Positions 8,223-17,690 are shown, counted from the first letter of the stretch. The stretch is 64,000 nucleotides of DNA from Brevundimonas sp. NIBR11 (GCF_027912535.1 NZ_CP115465.1:169001-233000); one strand, 5' to 3'. Notes: generated by a model from the letters alone, not told the origin. Made by a program: numbers and translations.

Positions 8223-8918
8223 ATGCGCAGCCTGTACCTGTGGTTTCTGCTCGCCTTCGGGGTGATGCTGTTCGGCTTCTGGCCGACGACAGTCGGGCCG
8301 TTCGGGCCGCCGGACACGATCCGCACGGTGCATGGCGTCTTCGCCTTGGCGTGGATGGGGCTGCTGGTTCTGCAGAGCTGGCTGATCGGCCATGGGCATG
8401 GCCGCATCCATCGATACCTTGGGCGGGCGTCGTTGTTGATCGCGCCGGGGCTGGTCATCAGCGCCTTTATGGTGGTGCTGGACAGTCTGCCGACCGGCGG
8501 GGCGGCCCATTTCCCGCGTGGGCTTCTGTTGATCCTGGTCTGGATCGACGTCTGGTCGCTGCTGCTGTTCGGCCTGCTTTACGGGCTGGCGCTGGCCCAC
8601 CGGCGAAGGATGTTCCTGCATGCGCGTTTCATGGCAGGGACCGTGTTCGTCGCACTGATCCCGGCGCTGGGCCGTGCCTACGGGATGAACGTTCCCGCGC
8701 TGGGCGGTCTGCTTGGGGCGGTCAACCCAAGCTTCTGGACCGTCGAGGCGGTCCTGCTGTTCCTGATCGTGCGCGACTGGCGCGTGGGGCACAGAGAGGT
8801 GTCGCCGTGGTGGCTGACGCTGGGCGGGCTGGCGATGGTCCAGGTCACGATGACTCTGGCTCCGACCTGGCCTTGGTTCATCTCCCTGCTGACGTCGTTG
8901 GGCTTGCCGGCCGCCTGA
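8223..8918 (+). CDS. Multi-pass membrane protein, unknown function
   Basis: A 231-residue, strongly hydrophobic protein with about seven predicted membrane segments, beginning with LYLWFLLAFGVMLFGFW. The arrangement of histidines near membrane ends (VHGVFALAWMGLLVLQ, GHGHGRIHRYLGRASL, HRRRMFLHARFMAG) recalls membrane proteins that bind haem or metal, such as DUF2306-type proteins, but I do not recognise the family firmly. It is divergent from fmt and its stop directly abuts the stop of the small gene on the other strand, with no base between. Confidence 0.72.
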   Translation: MRSLYLWFLLAFGVMLFGFWPTTVGPFGPPDTIRTVHGVFALAWMGLLVLQSWLIGHGHGRIHRYLGRASLLIAPGLVISAFMVVLDSLPTGGAAHFPRGLLLILVWIDVWSLLLFGLLYGLALAHRRRMFLHARFMAGTVFVALIPALGRAYGMNVPALGGLLGAVNPSFWTVEAVLLFLIVRDWRVGHREVSPWWLTLGGLAMVQVTMTLAPTWPWFISLLTSLGLPAA

Positions 8919-9137
8919 TTACTGCCAGCGCGTCGAGACTCCGCCGCCCTCGTCCCACTCGCCGCCGGCGTCCAGCGCATCGTCGAAGACCAGCAGGCGG
9001 TCCAGCAGGACGCCCGCGATCACGCCGATGGCGGCGACGCCGACCAAGGTGGCGACCGAGCCGATGCCGATCTTCTCCGAGCGGGTCAGGCGGCGGCGGC
9101 CGGAGCGGTCGACGATGCGGTCGCGGAAACGGGACAT
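8919..9137 (-). CDS. Small single-span membrane protein
   Basis: A 72-residue protein with a basic N-terminus ([20 protein letters not shown]), one membrane segment at about residues 24-46 (IGIGSVATLVGVAAIGVIAG), and an acidic, glycine-rich C-terminal tail. Its ATG shares one base with the def stop (TGATG), so expression is coupled to peptide deformylase. The same frame is open further upstream through def, but the overlap and composition fix this start. Function unknown. Confidence 0.7.
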   Translation of the reverse strand: MSRFRDRIVDRSGRRRLTRSEKIGIGSVATLVGVAAIGVIAGVLLDRLLVFDDALDAGGEWDEGGGVSTRWQ

Positions 9138-9709
9138 CAGGCGTCTTCCCTCATGCGCATGGTCTTCTTGACCTTGGTCATCGCCCGGTCGCGGCGCAGG
9201 CGCGACAGGTGGTCGATGAACAGAATGCCGTTCAGATGGTCGAGTTCGTGCTGGTAGCAGACGGCGTAGAGGCCCTCGATCTCTTCCTCGATGCGCTCGC
9301 CCTCGCGGTTCAGGTAGGCGACGCGCACGCGGGCCGGGCGTTCGACGCTGTCGAAATACTCGGGGATCGAGAGGCAGCCTTCCTCGTAGCAGAACTGCTC
9401 GTCCGAGGCCCACAGGACCTCCGGATTGACGAAGAAGCGGGGATTGGGGACGCGGGTCTCTTCACCCTCGGCGGCCGGTTCAGCGCCTTCGGGGAGCGGA
9501 CCGTCGCCCAGGTCCATGACCACGACACGACGCAGGTCGCCGATCTGAACGGCGGCCAGACCGATGCCGGGCGCGTCGTACATGGTTTCCAGCATGTCGT
9601 CCATCAGAGCGCGGACGCTGTCGTCGACGACCTCCACCGGCTTTGACACCTGTTTCAGGATCGCCAGATCGGCGGGGTTGTCGATGGTGAGGATGCGTCG
9701 GATGGCCAT
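9137..9709 (-). CDS. def: Peptide deformylase
   Basis: A 190-residue metalloenzyme that removes the N-formyl group from nascent proteins. All three family motifs are present: GIGLAAVQ (48-55), EEGCLSIP with metal ligand C112, and QHELDHLNG with H154, E155 and H158. A 15-20 residue insertion ([17 protein letters not shown]) lies between motifs I and II. It is followed by an overlapping small membrane-protein gene and is not adjacent to fmt. Confidence 0.96.
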   Translation of the reverse strand: MAIRRILTIDNPADLAILKQVSKPVEVVDDSVRALMDDMLETMYDAPGIGLAAVQIGDLRRVVVMDLGDGPLPEGAEPAAEGEETRVPNPRFFVNPEVLWASDEQFCYEEGCLSIPEYFDSVERPARVRVAYLNREGERIEEEIEGLYAVCYQHELDHLNGILFIDHLSRLRRDRAMTKVKKTMRMREDA

Positions 9710-9740
9710 GGCGGGGAGGTAGGCTCCGAGGCGCGGAGGG

Positions 9741-10136
9741 TCAAGTTTGGCCGGGCAACGGCCTCGGCCTCCGGTCCTGGTCGATGGCGACGTAGGTGAA
9801 CACCCCCTCTGTCACCAACGTCACCGACTGCAGCGTGCGCGGACGCTTCCATGCCTCCACCCGAACGCGGATCGAGGTGCGGCCGGTCTTCAGGACCGTG
9901 GCATAGAGCGATACCTCGTCGCCGACCGAAACCGGCTGGTGAAAGACCATGGCGTCGACCGCGATCGTGGCGCAGCGGCCGTGCGCGATATCGAAGGCGG
10001 GGGTGGAGCCGGCGAGGTCCATCTGGGCCAGCAGCCAACCGCCGAAGATGTCGCCTTCGGGGTTGGTGTCGGCCGGCATGGCGATGACCCGCCCGACGAG
10101 CTGGCCGTCGGGCGTGGTCGGCTTGGCGTCGGTCAC
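9741..10136 (-). CDS. Acyl-CoA thioesterase, YciA-like hotdog fold
   Basis: A 131-residue hotdog-fold thioesterase. The motif [17 protein letters not shown] (about 28-44) with its aspartate, and the segment [20 protein letters not shown] (about 61-80), match the YciA/BACH branch, which cleaves acyl-CoA thioesters of varied chain length. It starts 4 bp after the stop of the upstream S9 peptidase on the same strand, so it is probably in that transcript. Substrate preference cannot be read from the sequence. Confidence 0.88.
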   Translation of the reverse strand: MTDAKPTTPDGQLVGRVIAMPADTNPEGDIFGGWLLAQMDLAGSTPAFDIAHGRCATIAVDAMVFHQPVSVGDEVSLYATVLKTGRTSIRVRVEAWKRPRTLQSVTLVTEGVFTYVAIDQDRRPRPLPGQT

Positions 10137-10140
10137 GAAC

Positions 10141-12234
10141 TCAGTCCTGGGGCTTCAGGTGATCGTCCAGCCAGTGGAAGACCTCGTTGTGCCATTGCAG
10201 GCTGTTCTGGGGCTTGAGGACCCAGTGGTTTTCGTCCGGGAAGACGATCAGACGGCTCTCGATCCCGCGACGCTGAAGCGCCGTGAAGGTCGAAAGGCCT
10301 TGGGACGTCGGGATGCGGTAGTCGCGGTCGCCCTGAACCACCAGCATCGGGGTGCGCCAGTTCTCGACGTGATGCACCGGGTTGAAGCGCTCGTAGCCTT
10401 CCGGATTGTCGTAGACGGTGCCGCCGTATTCCCACTCGGTGAACCAGAGCTCCTCGGTGCCGTAGCCCATGCCGCGCACGTCGAAGACGCCGTCGTGGTT
10501 GACCAGGCATTTGAACTCATCGGACCAGTTTCCGGCGATCCAGTTGATCATGTAGCCGCCGTACGAGGCCCCAAGGGCGCAGGCGTTGTCGCCGTCGAGG
10601 AAGCTGTATTTCGACTGGGCGGCGGCCCAGCCCTTCTGCAGGTCTTCCAATGGGCGGTCGCCCCAGTGCTGCGAGATCGCATCGGTGAAGCCCTGGCCGT
10701 AGCCGGTGGAACCGTGGAAATCGATCATCACGACCGCATAGCCGGCGCCGGCATAGGTCTCCGGGTTCCAGCGATAGGACCAGGAATTGCCGAACGACCC
10801 CTGCGGACCGCCGTGGATCAGGAAGGCGACCGGATATTTGCGGCCCTCGACGTAGCCGGCGGGTTTGATGACGTAGCCGTGGACGGTCTCGTTGTTCCAG
10901 CCGCGGAAGTCGAATTGCTCGGCCTCGCCGAACAGGCGGTTGTCGAGCTCCGGGTTCACGTCGGTGATCTGGCGCGGCATCTCGCGGCCGCGGAAGGTCT
11001 TAACGAACAACTCGGTCGGACGGGTCAGGCTGTCCTGGGCGAAGACGAAGCCGGACGGCGTCTGTTCGACGGCCGAGACATGGCCCTCGCCCGTGATCGG
11101 GATCACCGCGCCATTGGCGACGTCGATCGAGAACAGCCGGGTCTGTCCGACGTCGCCGGCGGTGACGTAGAGGGTACGGGCGTCGGCCGACCACTGGAGG
11201 CTGTCGGCCGAGCGGTCCCAGTTCGCCGCGACCTCGCGCTTGGCGCCGGTGGCTACGTCCATCAGCACGATCTGCCAACGGTCGGCCTCGAAGCCCGGGC
11301 GGGCCATGGCGCGATAGGCCAGGGTGCGGCCGTCCGGAGAGAAGACCGGGCCGGTATCCCAGGCGTCGTTGGCGTCAGTCAGGTTGGTGAAGCCTTCGCC
11401 CGTCAGACCGTTGGTCTTGTAGAGGTCGAAGTTGGTGCTCCACGGCTCGGTCTGGCCGGCGAGGCGCGCCGAGAAGACGATGGCCGAACCATCGGGCGTG
11501 AAGGTGAACTCATTCTCGTCGCCGAAGGGCTTGGACGGGGTGTCGCCGTCGAAGCCGTGGGTGACCCAGACCGGCTCGCCCGAGCCGTCGGCGTTGACGA
11601 CGAACAGGTGGTTCTGGGTCCCGTCGTTCCAAGTGTCCCAGTGGCGCACGAACATGCGGTCGTAGACCATGCCGGTCGACTTGCGCTCGCCGGCCTCGGT
11701 TCCCCGCGCGACGGAGCAGGCGAGGTCATCGCACGACGGATAGACGGCCAGCGACACCGCGACCTTGGAGGCGTCGGGGCTGAGGCGATAGGCGTTCACG
11801 TCCAGCGGCAGGTCGGTCACCTGGGTCGCCGTGGCGCCGGTCGAATCCGTCTTCCAGACCTGGCTCGTGCCCGACCGGCCGGACAGGAAGTAGAGAGCGC
11901 CGTCGGAGCCCCACCGCAAGGTGTTGGCGCCGCCGTCCGAGATCGCCAGACGACGCGGCGCGCCCTCGCCGTTTAGGTTCTGGATGAACAGACTGGAGAC
12001 GCCGCGGTTGGCCTCCATGTCGGTGGCGCGCACGGCGTAGACGACTTTCGTGCCGTCAGGCGAGACGCGCGGGTCCGACAGCCGGTTGGCGTTCAGCATG
12101 TCGTTATAGGTGAAGGCGCGCTCGGCGGCCTGTGTCGCCTCTGCCGCTGGCGCGGCGGGCGCCTCGGCGAAAGCGGGGAGGGCCGTCAGGACCGCGAGGG
12201 CGGCGACAGCGGAAAGCAGATGAGGGCGGCGCAT
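10141..12234 (-). CDS. Exported S9 family prolyl oligopeptidase-like peptidase (copy 1)
   Basis: A 697-residue serine peptidase of the S9 (dipeptidyl/acylaminoacyl peptidase) family. A Sec signal peptide MRRPHLLSAVAALAVLTALPAFA is followed by a beta-propeller with repeated D-G phrases (SPDGRTLAYRA, TPDGSAIVFSA) and a C-terminal alpha/beta hydrolase. The triad is about S557 (GASYGGYM), D638 (GDRDYRIP) and H670 (DENHW). The start at 12234 is chosen over an upstream in-frame codon because AGGAG lies 7 bp before it and the signal peptide begins there. It follows copy 2 on the same strand after about 70 bp. Confidence 0.92.
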   Translation of the reverse strand: MRRPHLLSAVAALAVLTALPAFAEAPAAPAAEATQAAERAFTYNDMLNANRLSDPRVSPDGTKVVYAVRATDMEANRGVSSLFIQNLNGEGAPRRLAISDGGANTLRWGSDGALYFLSGRSGTSQVWKTDSTGATATQVTDLPLDVNAYRLSPDASKVAVSLAVYPSCDDLACSVARGTEAGERKSTGMVYDRMFVRHWDTWNDGTQNHLFVVNADGSGEPVWVTHGFDGDTPSKPFGDENEFTFTPDGSAIVFSARLAGQTEPWSTNFDLYKTNGLTGEGFTNLTDANDAWDTGPVFSPDGRTLAYRAMARPGFEADRWQIVLMDVATGAKREVAANWDRSADSLQWSADARTLYVTAGDVGQTRLFSIDVANGAVIPITGEGHVSAVEQTPSGFVFAQDSLTRPTELFVKTFRGREMPRQITDVNPELDNRLFGEAEQFDFRGWNNETVHGYVIKPAGYVEGRKYPVAFLIHGGPQGSFGNSWSYRWNPETYAGAGYAVVMIDFHGSTGYGQGFTDAISQHWGDRPLEDLQKGWAAAQSKYSFLDGDNACALGASYGGYMINWIAGNWSDEFKCLVNHDGVFDVRGMGYGTEELWFTEWEYGGTVYDNPEGYERFNPVHHVENWRTPMLVVQGDRDYRIPTSQGLSTFTALQRRGIESRLIVFPDENHWVLKPQNSLQWHNEVFHWLDDHLKPQD

Positions 12235-12305
12235 CGGACGGCTCCTGGGACTTCGACTGCGCTGGCGTAGCACCGGCCGAAGTCCACAGGAAGCCGGTCG
12301 TCAGA

Positions 12306-14402
12306 TCAGGGAGCCTCGGCGGTCCACCTCGCGGTCCAGTCGAGGATTTCGCGCTGCCAGTCGACGTAGTTGCGCGGCTTGAGCACCCAGTGGTTCTCGT
12401 CCGGCACATGGACGAAGCGGCTGGGGATGCCTTGGCGTTGCAGGGCCGAGAAGGTGGCCAGGCCCTGGTCGATCGGCACCCGGAAATCGCGGGAGCCGTG
12501 CAGGATCAGCATGGGCTTGGTCCAGTCGCCCGCGAAGTCGCCGGGGCTGAAGCCGCGATAGAGGTCCATCCGCTCCCACGACGGCCCGCCGAACTCCCAG
12601 ATGAAGTTGCCCAGATCCATGGCGTTCATCAGCTGGGGCACGTCGAAGACGCCCGCGTGGTTGACCAGGCAGCGCCACGGTCCGTTCCACTTCCCGGCGA
12701 TCAGATTGACCATATAGCCGCCGTAGGAGGCGCCCAGCGCGCAGGCCCGGTCGCCGTCGATGAAGGGGTTGGCGGCCAGGGCGGCGGCCCAGCCCTTCTG
12801 CAGGTCCTCCAGCGGCCGGTCGCCCCAGTGGTTGTTGATCGCATCGGTGAACGCCTGGCCGTAGCCGGGCGAGCCGTGGAAGTTGACCATCACCACGGCG
12901 TATCCGGCCGAAGTGTAGATCTGCGGGTTCCAGCGGTAGGACCAGCTCTCGGTCCAGGGCGACTTGGGTCCGCCGTGGATCAGATAGACGGCCGGATAGG
13001 TCCGACCTTCGACATAGCCGACGGGTTTGAACACCCAGCCTTGCACGAACTCGTCATTCCAGCCCTCGAACTCGAACCGCTCGGCGCTGGGCAGGTCCAG
13101 CGCGGTCATCGTCGCCGCGTTCTGGGTCGTGAGCGTCCGCCACGGACCGTCGCCGGACGCGTAGACATAGAGGTCCGGCGGCAGGGAGAAATCTTCATCC
13201 CCCACGACGAGGACGCCGTGTGCCTCGTCCATCATGGTGATCGAGCCCGACCCGCTCAACGCCTCGACGTCGCCGCTCCGCGCATCGATCTGATAGAGCC
13301 GCTGGACGCCATTGTCGGCGGTGGTGGTCAGCAGGGACCGTCCGTCCGAACGCCAGCGCAGGTTGCCGGGGCCCCTATCCCAGTCATCGACCAGCACGCG
13401 CGCGTTCGCGCCGTCCGCGTCGGCGACCATGACCACGGCCTGGTCGCCGCCGACATTCTCGCGACGCCCCGCCAACCAGGCCAGACGCCGACCGTCGGGC
13501 GAGTAGGCGGGCGAACCGTCAGCCGCGTGATTGGCCTCGGTCAGATTGATCGTCGCCCCGCCGTCGATTGAGACGCGGAACAGGTCGGAGTTGTTGGTGA
13601 AGGCTTCGCCGGCTCCTTGCGTCTGGGTCGAGTAGACGACGGTGCGCCCGTCCGGCGAGATCGCGAACTCGTCTTCGGTCCCCTGCGGTTGGCTGGGCGT
13701 GTCGGCATCGACGCCGGCCATCAGGTCACGTGGCTGGCCGTCGGCGAGGCCCGATCCGTTCAGGGGCTGGACGAACAGATGCTGACGCCGCCCGTCGTTC
13801 CAGTGGTCGAACTGGCGTAGCGGCATCCGGTCGTAGCCGGTGACTGTCGAGGGCGAGCGATTATCCGCATCGATCCGGTCCTTGGTGCACTGAAGCGTCT
13901 GGCAGTCGATGAAGACCGGCAGGGCCAGGATCAGGTTTTTCCCATCTGGCGACACCTTGAAGGCGACGACATCGACCGGCAGGGTGGTCACCTGAACGGC
14001 TGCATTGCCCTGGACGTCCGCGCGCCAGACCTGGTTCGACCCGCCGCGGGCCGACAGGAAATAGATGGCTTGACCGTCGATGGCCCAGCGGCCGCTTGAG
14101 GCGCCTCCGGCGGAGATCGCCAGCTTCACCGGCTCCCCGCTCGCGGCCGGAACCATCCACAGGGCGCTAACGCCGCGATTGCCCTCCCAATCGGTCGAGC
14201 GGACGGAATAGAGGACGCGGCGGCCATCGGGCGAGACGCGTGGGTCGGAGACCCGGTCCATCATGGCCAAGGCCCGGATTGACAGGCCGCCGGGCAGGGC
14301 CGGAACGTCGGCACCGGGAGGCGACGCCTGCTGGGCCGAAGCGGTCATCGGCGCAACCGCCAGCATCAAGGCCGCGGCCGCCGTAGTGATCATCAGCCGC
14401 AT
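12306..14402 (-). CDS. Exported S9 family prolyl oligopeptidase-like peptidase (copy 2)
   Basis: A 698-residue paralogue of the next gene, with the same layout: signal peptide ending about MTASAQQ, beta-propeller, and peptidase domain with S559 (GASYGGYM), about D639 (GSRDFRVP) and H671 (DENHWVLKP). Long stretches near the active site are nearly identical between the two (for example ALGASYGGYM, and DRPLEDLQKGWAAA). A GGGAG Shine-Dalgarno lies 7 bp before the ATG. Periplasmic or secreted peptide degradation is the likely role. It is divergent from the acyltransferase gene. Confidence 0.92.
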   Translation of the reverse strand: MRLMITTAAAALMLAVAPMTASAQQASPPGADVPALPGGLSIRALAMMDRVSDPRVSPDGRRVLYSVRSTDWEGNRGVSALWMVPAASGEPVKLAISAGGASSGRWAIDGQAIYFLSARGGSNQVWRADVQGNAAVQVTTLPVDVVAFKVSPDGKNLILALPVFIDCQTLQCTKDRIDADNRSPSTVTGYDRMPLRQFDHWNDGRRQHLFVQPLNGSGLADGQPRDLMAGVDADTPSQPQGTEDEFAISPDGRTVVYSTQTQGAGEAFTNNSDLFRVSIDGGATINLTEANHAADGSPAYSPDGRRLAWLAGRRENVGGDQAVVMVADADGANARVLVDDWDRGPGNLRWRSDGRSLLTTTADNGVQRLYQIDARSGDVEALSGSGSITMMDEAHGVLVVGDEDFSLPPDLYVYASGDGPWRTLTTQNAATMTALDLPSAERFEFEGWNDEFVQGWVFKPVGYVEGRTYPAVYLIHGGPKSPWTESWSYRWNPQIYTSAGYAVVMVNFHGSPGYGQAFTDAINNHWGDRPLEDLQKGWAAALAANPFIDGDRACALGASYGGYMVNLIAGKWNGPWRCLVNHAGVFDVPQLMNAMDLGNFIWEFGGPSWERMDLYRGFSPGDFAGDWTKPMLILHGSRDFRVPIDQGLATFSALQRQGIPSRFVHVPDENHWVLKPRNYVDWQREILDWTARWTAEAP

Positions 14403-14495
14403 GGCCGTCTCCCGTTTGCAGAAGACTTAGCATGCAGCCCGCATCCGCCAAGGCGCGCTTGCCTGCCTTCCCTCCAGAGGCGACAAGGGAGATGA

Positions 14496-15377
14496 ATGAC
14501 CGCTTCGCCGCCCGACACGACCGAACCTGCCGCCGTTCTCGCCGGACGGTCGGATCATGTCGTCGATGTCCTGATCGCCGAACGGGCGCCGCGCCTGACC
14601 CGCTCGATCGTCTGGCCCCTTCTGCGTCCGGCTTTTTATGCGCTGTTGGGTTATGGCAAGGCGCGCGAGATGGCCGACGCCATCGCGTCCCTGTCGGGTC
14701 AGGCGGCGCTGGACTACGTCTCCAACCTGCTGGACCTGAAGACGTCGAGCCTCAACCTCGACCGGCTGCCGGCGACCGGGCGCTGCATCGTCGTCTGCAA
14801 CCATCCGACCGGGATCGCCGACGGGATCGCCGTCTATGACGCCGTCCGGAAGCGTCGCAGGGACGCCATCTATTTCGCCAACGCCGACGCCGTCCGCGTC
14901 GCGCCGCGTCTGGATGAGGTCATCATCCCGGTCGAATGGGTGGTCGCCAAACGCACCCGCCACAAGACCCGCGTCACCCTGGACGCCGCCCGCGCCGCCT
15001 TCGAGGCGGAACGCTGCATCGTCATGTTCCCGGCCGGGCGGATTTCGCGCGTCGGCAAGGACGGCCAGCTGACCGATCCGGAGTGGGCCTCGACGGCGAC
15101 GTCGCTGGCGCGGAAGTACGGTGCGCCGACCATTCCGATCCATGTCAGCGGCCCCTATTCGACCCTGTTCCACCTGTTTAACCGGGTGTCGCCGGAGCTC
15201 CGGGACATCACCCTGTTCCACGAGCTGCTGAACAAGCGGAAGAAGCCGTTCCGCCTCAGCGTCGGCAAGCCCATCCCACCGACCCGGCTCGACATCGATG
15301 CGACCCGCGCGACCTATGCCCTGAAGGCCTTCACCGAGCGCGTCCTGCCTAGCCAGCCCGACGCGGACTTCGCCTGA
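14496..15377 (+). CDS. Lysophospholipid acyltransferase family protein
   Basis: A 293-residue PlsC-like acyltransferase. The active-site block is CNHPTGIADG with H103 and D109, an H-x5-D spacing as in the NHPxGxxDG subfamily of hemolysin/OlsA-like acyltransferases, unlike the H-x4-D of classic PlsC. A second block, CIVMFPAGRISR (about 172-183), corresponds to the FPEG substrate-binding motif. It probably acylates a lysophospholipid or amino-acid lipid at the inner membrane. Its TGA overlaps the tsaE ATG (TGATG), starting the tsaE-amgK-murU run. Confidence 0.84.
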   Translation: MTASPPDTTEPAAVLAGRSDHVVDVLIAERAPRLTRSIVWPLLRPAFYALLGYGKAREMADAIASLSGQAALDYVSNLLDLKTSSLNLDRLPATGRCIVVCNHPTGIADGIAVYDAVRKRRRDAIYFANADAVRVAPRLDEVIIPVEWVVAKRTRHKTRVTLDAARAAFEAERCIVMFPAGRISRVGKDGQLTDPEWASTATSLARKYGAPTIPIHVSGPYSTLFHLFNRVSPELRDITLFHELLNKRKKPFRLSVGKPIPPTRLDIDATRATYALKAFTERVLPSQPDADFA

Positions 15378-15844
15378 TGGAGATCGACCTAAAGGACGCC
15401 GAGGCGACGACGACGCTCGGCCGCGCCATCGCGCCGCGCCTCGAACCTGGCGAGGCTGTCCTGCTCTACGGCCCGCTAGGCATGGGCAAGTCGACGCTTG
15501 CGCGCGGCCTGATCCGGGCCTTGGCGGGCGAGCACGAGGACGTACCCAGCCCCACCTTCACCCTGGTCCAGTTCTACGAGACTACGCCGCCCATCGCCCA
15601 TTTCGACCTCTATCGCCTGACCCGCCCCGAAGAGGCGTTCGAGATCGGGCTGGACGAGGCGCTGGACGTTGGCGCAGCCGTGATCGAGTGGCCCGAACGG
15701 CTGGGTGACGATCCCGTCCGCGCCCTCGGCCCCGACATCCTCACCATCACCCTGTCCGAGCATGGCGACGGCCGGTCTGCGACCGTTTCCGGCGTAGGCG
15801 TGTGGGCAAGAAAGATCACTGAACTCGAAGGCCTGAATGTCTGA
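15377..15844 (+). CDS. tsaE: tRNA threonylcarbamoyladenosine biosynthesis ATPase TsaE
   Basis: A 155-residue P-loop ATPase that works with TsaB and TsaD in forming t6A at position 37 of ANN-decoding tRNAs. Walker A is GPLGMGKST (32-40), followed by the family segments VPSPTFTLVQFYE and IAHFDLYRLTRPEE. It overlaps amgK by 8 bp. This neighbourhood, tsaE with a sugar kinase and a nucleotidyltransferase, is widespread in alphaproteobacteria and in Pseudomonas. Confidence 0.94.
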   Translation: MEIDLKDAEATTTLGRAIAPRLEPGEAVLLYGPLGMGKSTLARGLIRALAGEHEDVPSPTFTLVQFYETTPPIAHFDLYRLTRPEEAFEIGLDEALDVGAAVIEWPERLGDDPVRALGPDILTITLSEHGDGRSATVSGVGVWARKITELEGLNV

Positions 15845-16934
15845 CGTGACCGACCGCGAAGCCCAGAAGGTCGCCTTTCTGACCGAGGCGGGCCTCGCCG
15901 AAGCCGCCCGTGCGCCCCTGCCGGGCGATGCCTCCACGCGCCGGTACGAGCGGCTGACCCCGGTCGGCGGTCCCGGCCTGATGCTGATGGACCAGGTCGC
16001 GGCGGCCGAGAGCCCGCCCGCTGATCCCTCATGGTCGCCCGAACGGCGCAAGGCCGAGGGCTGGAACGCCGTCGCCCGCCTGTCCGCCGGCCGGATCGAG
16101 GCCTTCGCCGCCGTCGCATCCCACCTGCGGAGCGTGGGTTTGTCCGCGCCCGCCATCGTCGCCCTCGATGCGCCTGCGGGGCTCGCCGTGCTCGAGGATT
16201 TCGGCGACGACCTGTTCGCTCGCGTCATCGAGCAAGGGCAGGAGGAGACGCCGCTCTATCTGGCCGCGATCGATGCCCTGGCCGAACTGCACGCAGCGCC
16301 GACGCCGCCCGTTCTGACGGGGGCGGCCGGGCCTTGGGTGCTGCAGACTTATGATCAGACCGCGCTTCAGGGCGGAGCCGATCTGTTCGTCGAATGGCTG
16401 CCGAAGCTGAAGCCCGAACTTCGTTTCGATGCGGCGGCGATCGCCGATTGGCATGAAGCGTGGGCGCCCATCGTGGCCGAGGGGGAGGCGGGCGCCTCGG
16501 TCGTCGCCCATCGTGACTATCACGCCGAGAACCTGATCTGGCTGCCGGAGAGGTCCGGCCCGGCCCGGGTCGGCATGATCGACTTCCAGGACGCGGTGCG
16601 CGCCCACCCGTCGTGGGATCTTCATTCCCTGCTTCAGGACGCCCGCCGCGATGTCTCGCCCGCACTCGAGGCGGACGCGCTGGAGCGCTATTTCGAGGTG
16701 GCCCGCGTCGAGGATCGCGCCGCCTTCCTGCGGTCCTACGCCGGGCTCGCGGCTCTGAACGAGGCACGCATTCTCGGCATCTTCGCCCGTCTGATCGTGC
16801 GCGACGGCAAGCCGCGCTACGCCGCCTTCATGCCGCGCGTCTGGGCGCACCTGAACGCCAACCTGACCAGGCCCGGCCTCGAGGGTGTCGCCCGCTGGTT
16901 TGACAGACACATCCCGGCGGAGACGCGCGCATGA
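15837..16934 (+). CDS. amgK: Anomeric MurNAc/GlcNAc kinase AmgK
   Basis: A 365-residue aminoglycoside-phosphotransferase-fold kinase. The catalytic loop HRDYHAEN (about 223-230) and the metal-binding MIDFQDA (about 245-251) are intact. In its usual place directly before murU it phosphorylates MurNAc (and GlcNAc) at C1, feeding a recycling route that bypasses de novo UDP-MurNAc synthesis and confers intrinsic fosfomycin tolerance in Pseudomonas and Caulobacter. The family assignment rests on both sequence and gene order. ATGA overlap with murU. Confidence 0.88.
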   Translation: MSDVTDREAQKVAFLTEAGLAEAARAPLPGDASTRRYERLTPVGGPGLMLMDQVAAAESPPADPSWSPERRKAEGWNAVARLSAGRIEAFAAVASHLRSVGLSAPAIVALDAPAGLAVLEDFGDDLFARVIEQGQEETPLYLAAIDALAELHAAPTPPVLTGAAGPWVLQTYDQTALQGGADLFVEWLPKLKPELRFDAAAIADWHEAWAPIVAEGEAGASVVAHRDYHAENLIWLPERSGPARVGMIDFQDAVRAHPSWDLHSLLQDARRDVSPALEADALERYFEVARVEDRAAFLRSYAGLAALNEARILGIFARLIVRDGKPRYAAFMPRVWAHLNANLTRPGLEGVARWFDRHIPAETRA

Positions 16935-17641
16935 TCGCTCCCAAGACGGCCATGGTCCTCGCCGCCGGTCTCGGCACGCGCATGCGCCCCCTGACCGACG
17001 ACCGGCCCAAGGCGCTCGTCGAGGTCGGAGGCCGGGCCCTGATCGACCATGTTCTGGACCGGCTGGCCGAGGCGGGCGTCGAGAAGGCGGTGGTCAATGT
17101 CCACTGGTTCGCCGACCGGCTGGAGGCCCATCTGGCCGCGCGTGGACGCGGGCCGGAGATCGCCGTTTCGGACGAGCGGGCCGAACTGCTGGAGACCGGC
17201 GGCGGCCTGAAGAAGGCCCATCCCCTGCTCGGCGACGACCCGGTCTTCGTGGCCAATATCGACAGCGTCTGGACCGGCCCGGGCGGGTGGAGTGACGCCC
17301 TGGTCCGCCTGTGGGACCCGACGAAGATGGACGCCTGCCTGCTTCTGGCCAGGCGCGAGGGTTCGATCGGCTTCGAGGGCGACGGCGACTTCTTCCTCGC
17401 CGAAAGCGGCCAGTTGACCTTCCGGGGCGAGGCCGCGTCGGCGCCGTTCGCCTATATGGGCGTACACATCACCCGACCGGACTACGCCGACGGCGGGCCT
17501 GACGGGCCGTTCTCGCTAAGCCCTCTGTGGCGCGCCTCGGCGGCGGCTGGGCGGCTCCACGGCTGTGTGTTGGACGGCGACTGGATGCACGTCGGCGATC
17601 CGCGGGCCCGCGACGAGGCCGAGGCGCGGCTGAGCCTATGA
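16931..17641 (+). CDS. murU: N-acetylmuramate alpha-1-phosphate uridylyltransferase MurU
   Basis: A 236-residue nucleotidyltransferase with the N-terminal signature LAAGLGTRMRPLTDDRPKALVEV, containing the G-x-G-T-R-x-R-P loop and catalytic lysine. It has no C-terminal left-handed beta-helix, which fits MurU and not GlmU or a glucose-1-phosphate transferase. MurU converts MurNAc-1-phosphate plus UTP to UDP-MurNAc in cell-wall recycling. It overlaps amgK by 4 bp and is followed after 49 bp by addB. Confidence 0.88.
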   Translation: MIAPKTAMVLAAGLGTRMRPLTDDRPKALVEVGGRALIDHVLDRLAEAGVEKAVVNVHWFADRLEAHLAARGRGPEIAVSDERAELLETGGGLKKAHPLLGDDPVFVANIDSVWTGPGGWSDALVRLWDPTKMDACLLLARREGSIGFEGDGDFFLAESGQLTFRGEAASAPFAYMGVHITRPDYADGGPDGPFSLSPLWRASAAAGRLHGCVLDGDWMHVGDPRARDEAEARLSL

Positions 17642-17690
17642 AGCGCCCTGCCGCTCGCCGTGCGACGGCTCGCTGCTTGAGGGCGGGCGG

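Noticed and set aside
9949..11976. A 675-codon rightward open frame opposite the first S9 peptidase
   Set aside because: Antisense shadow of a gene with signal peptide and catalytic triad.
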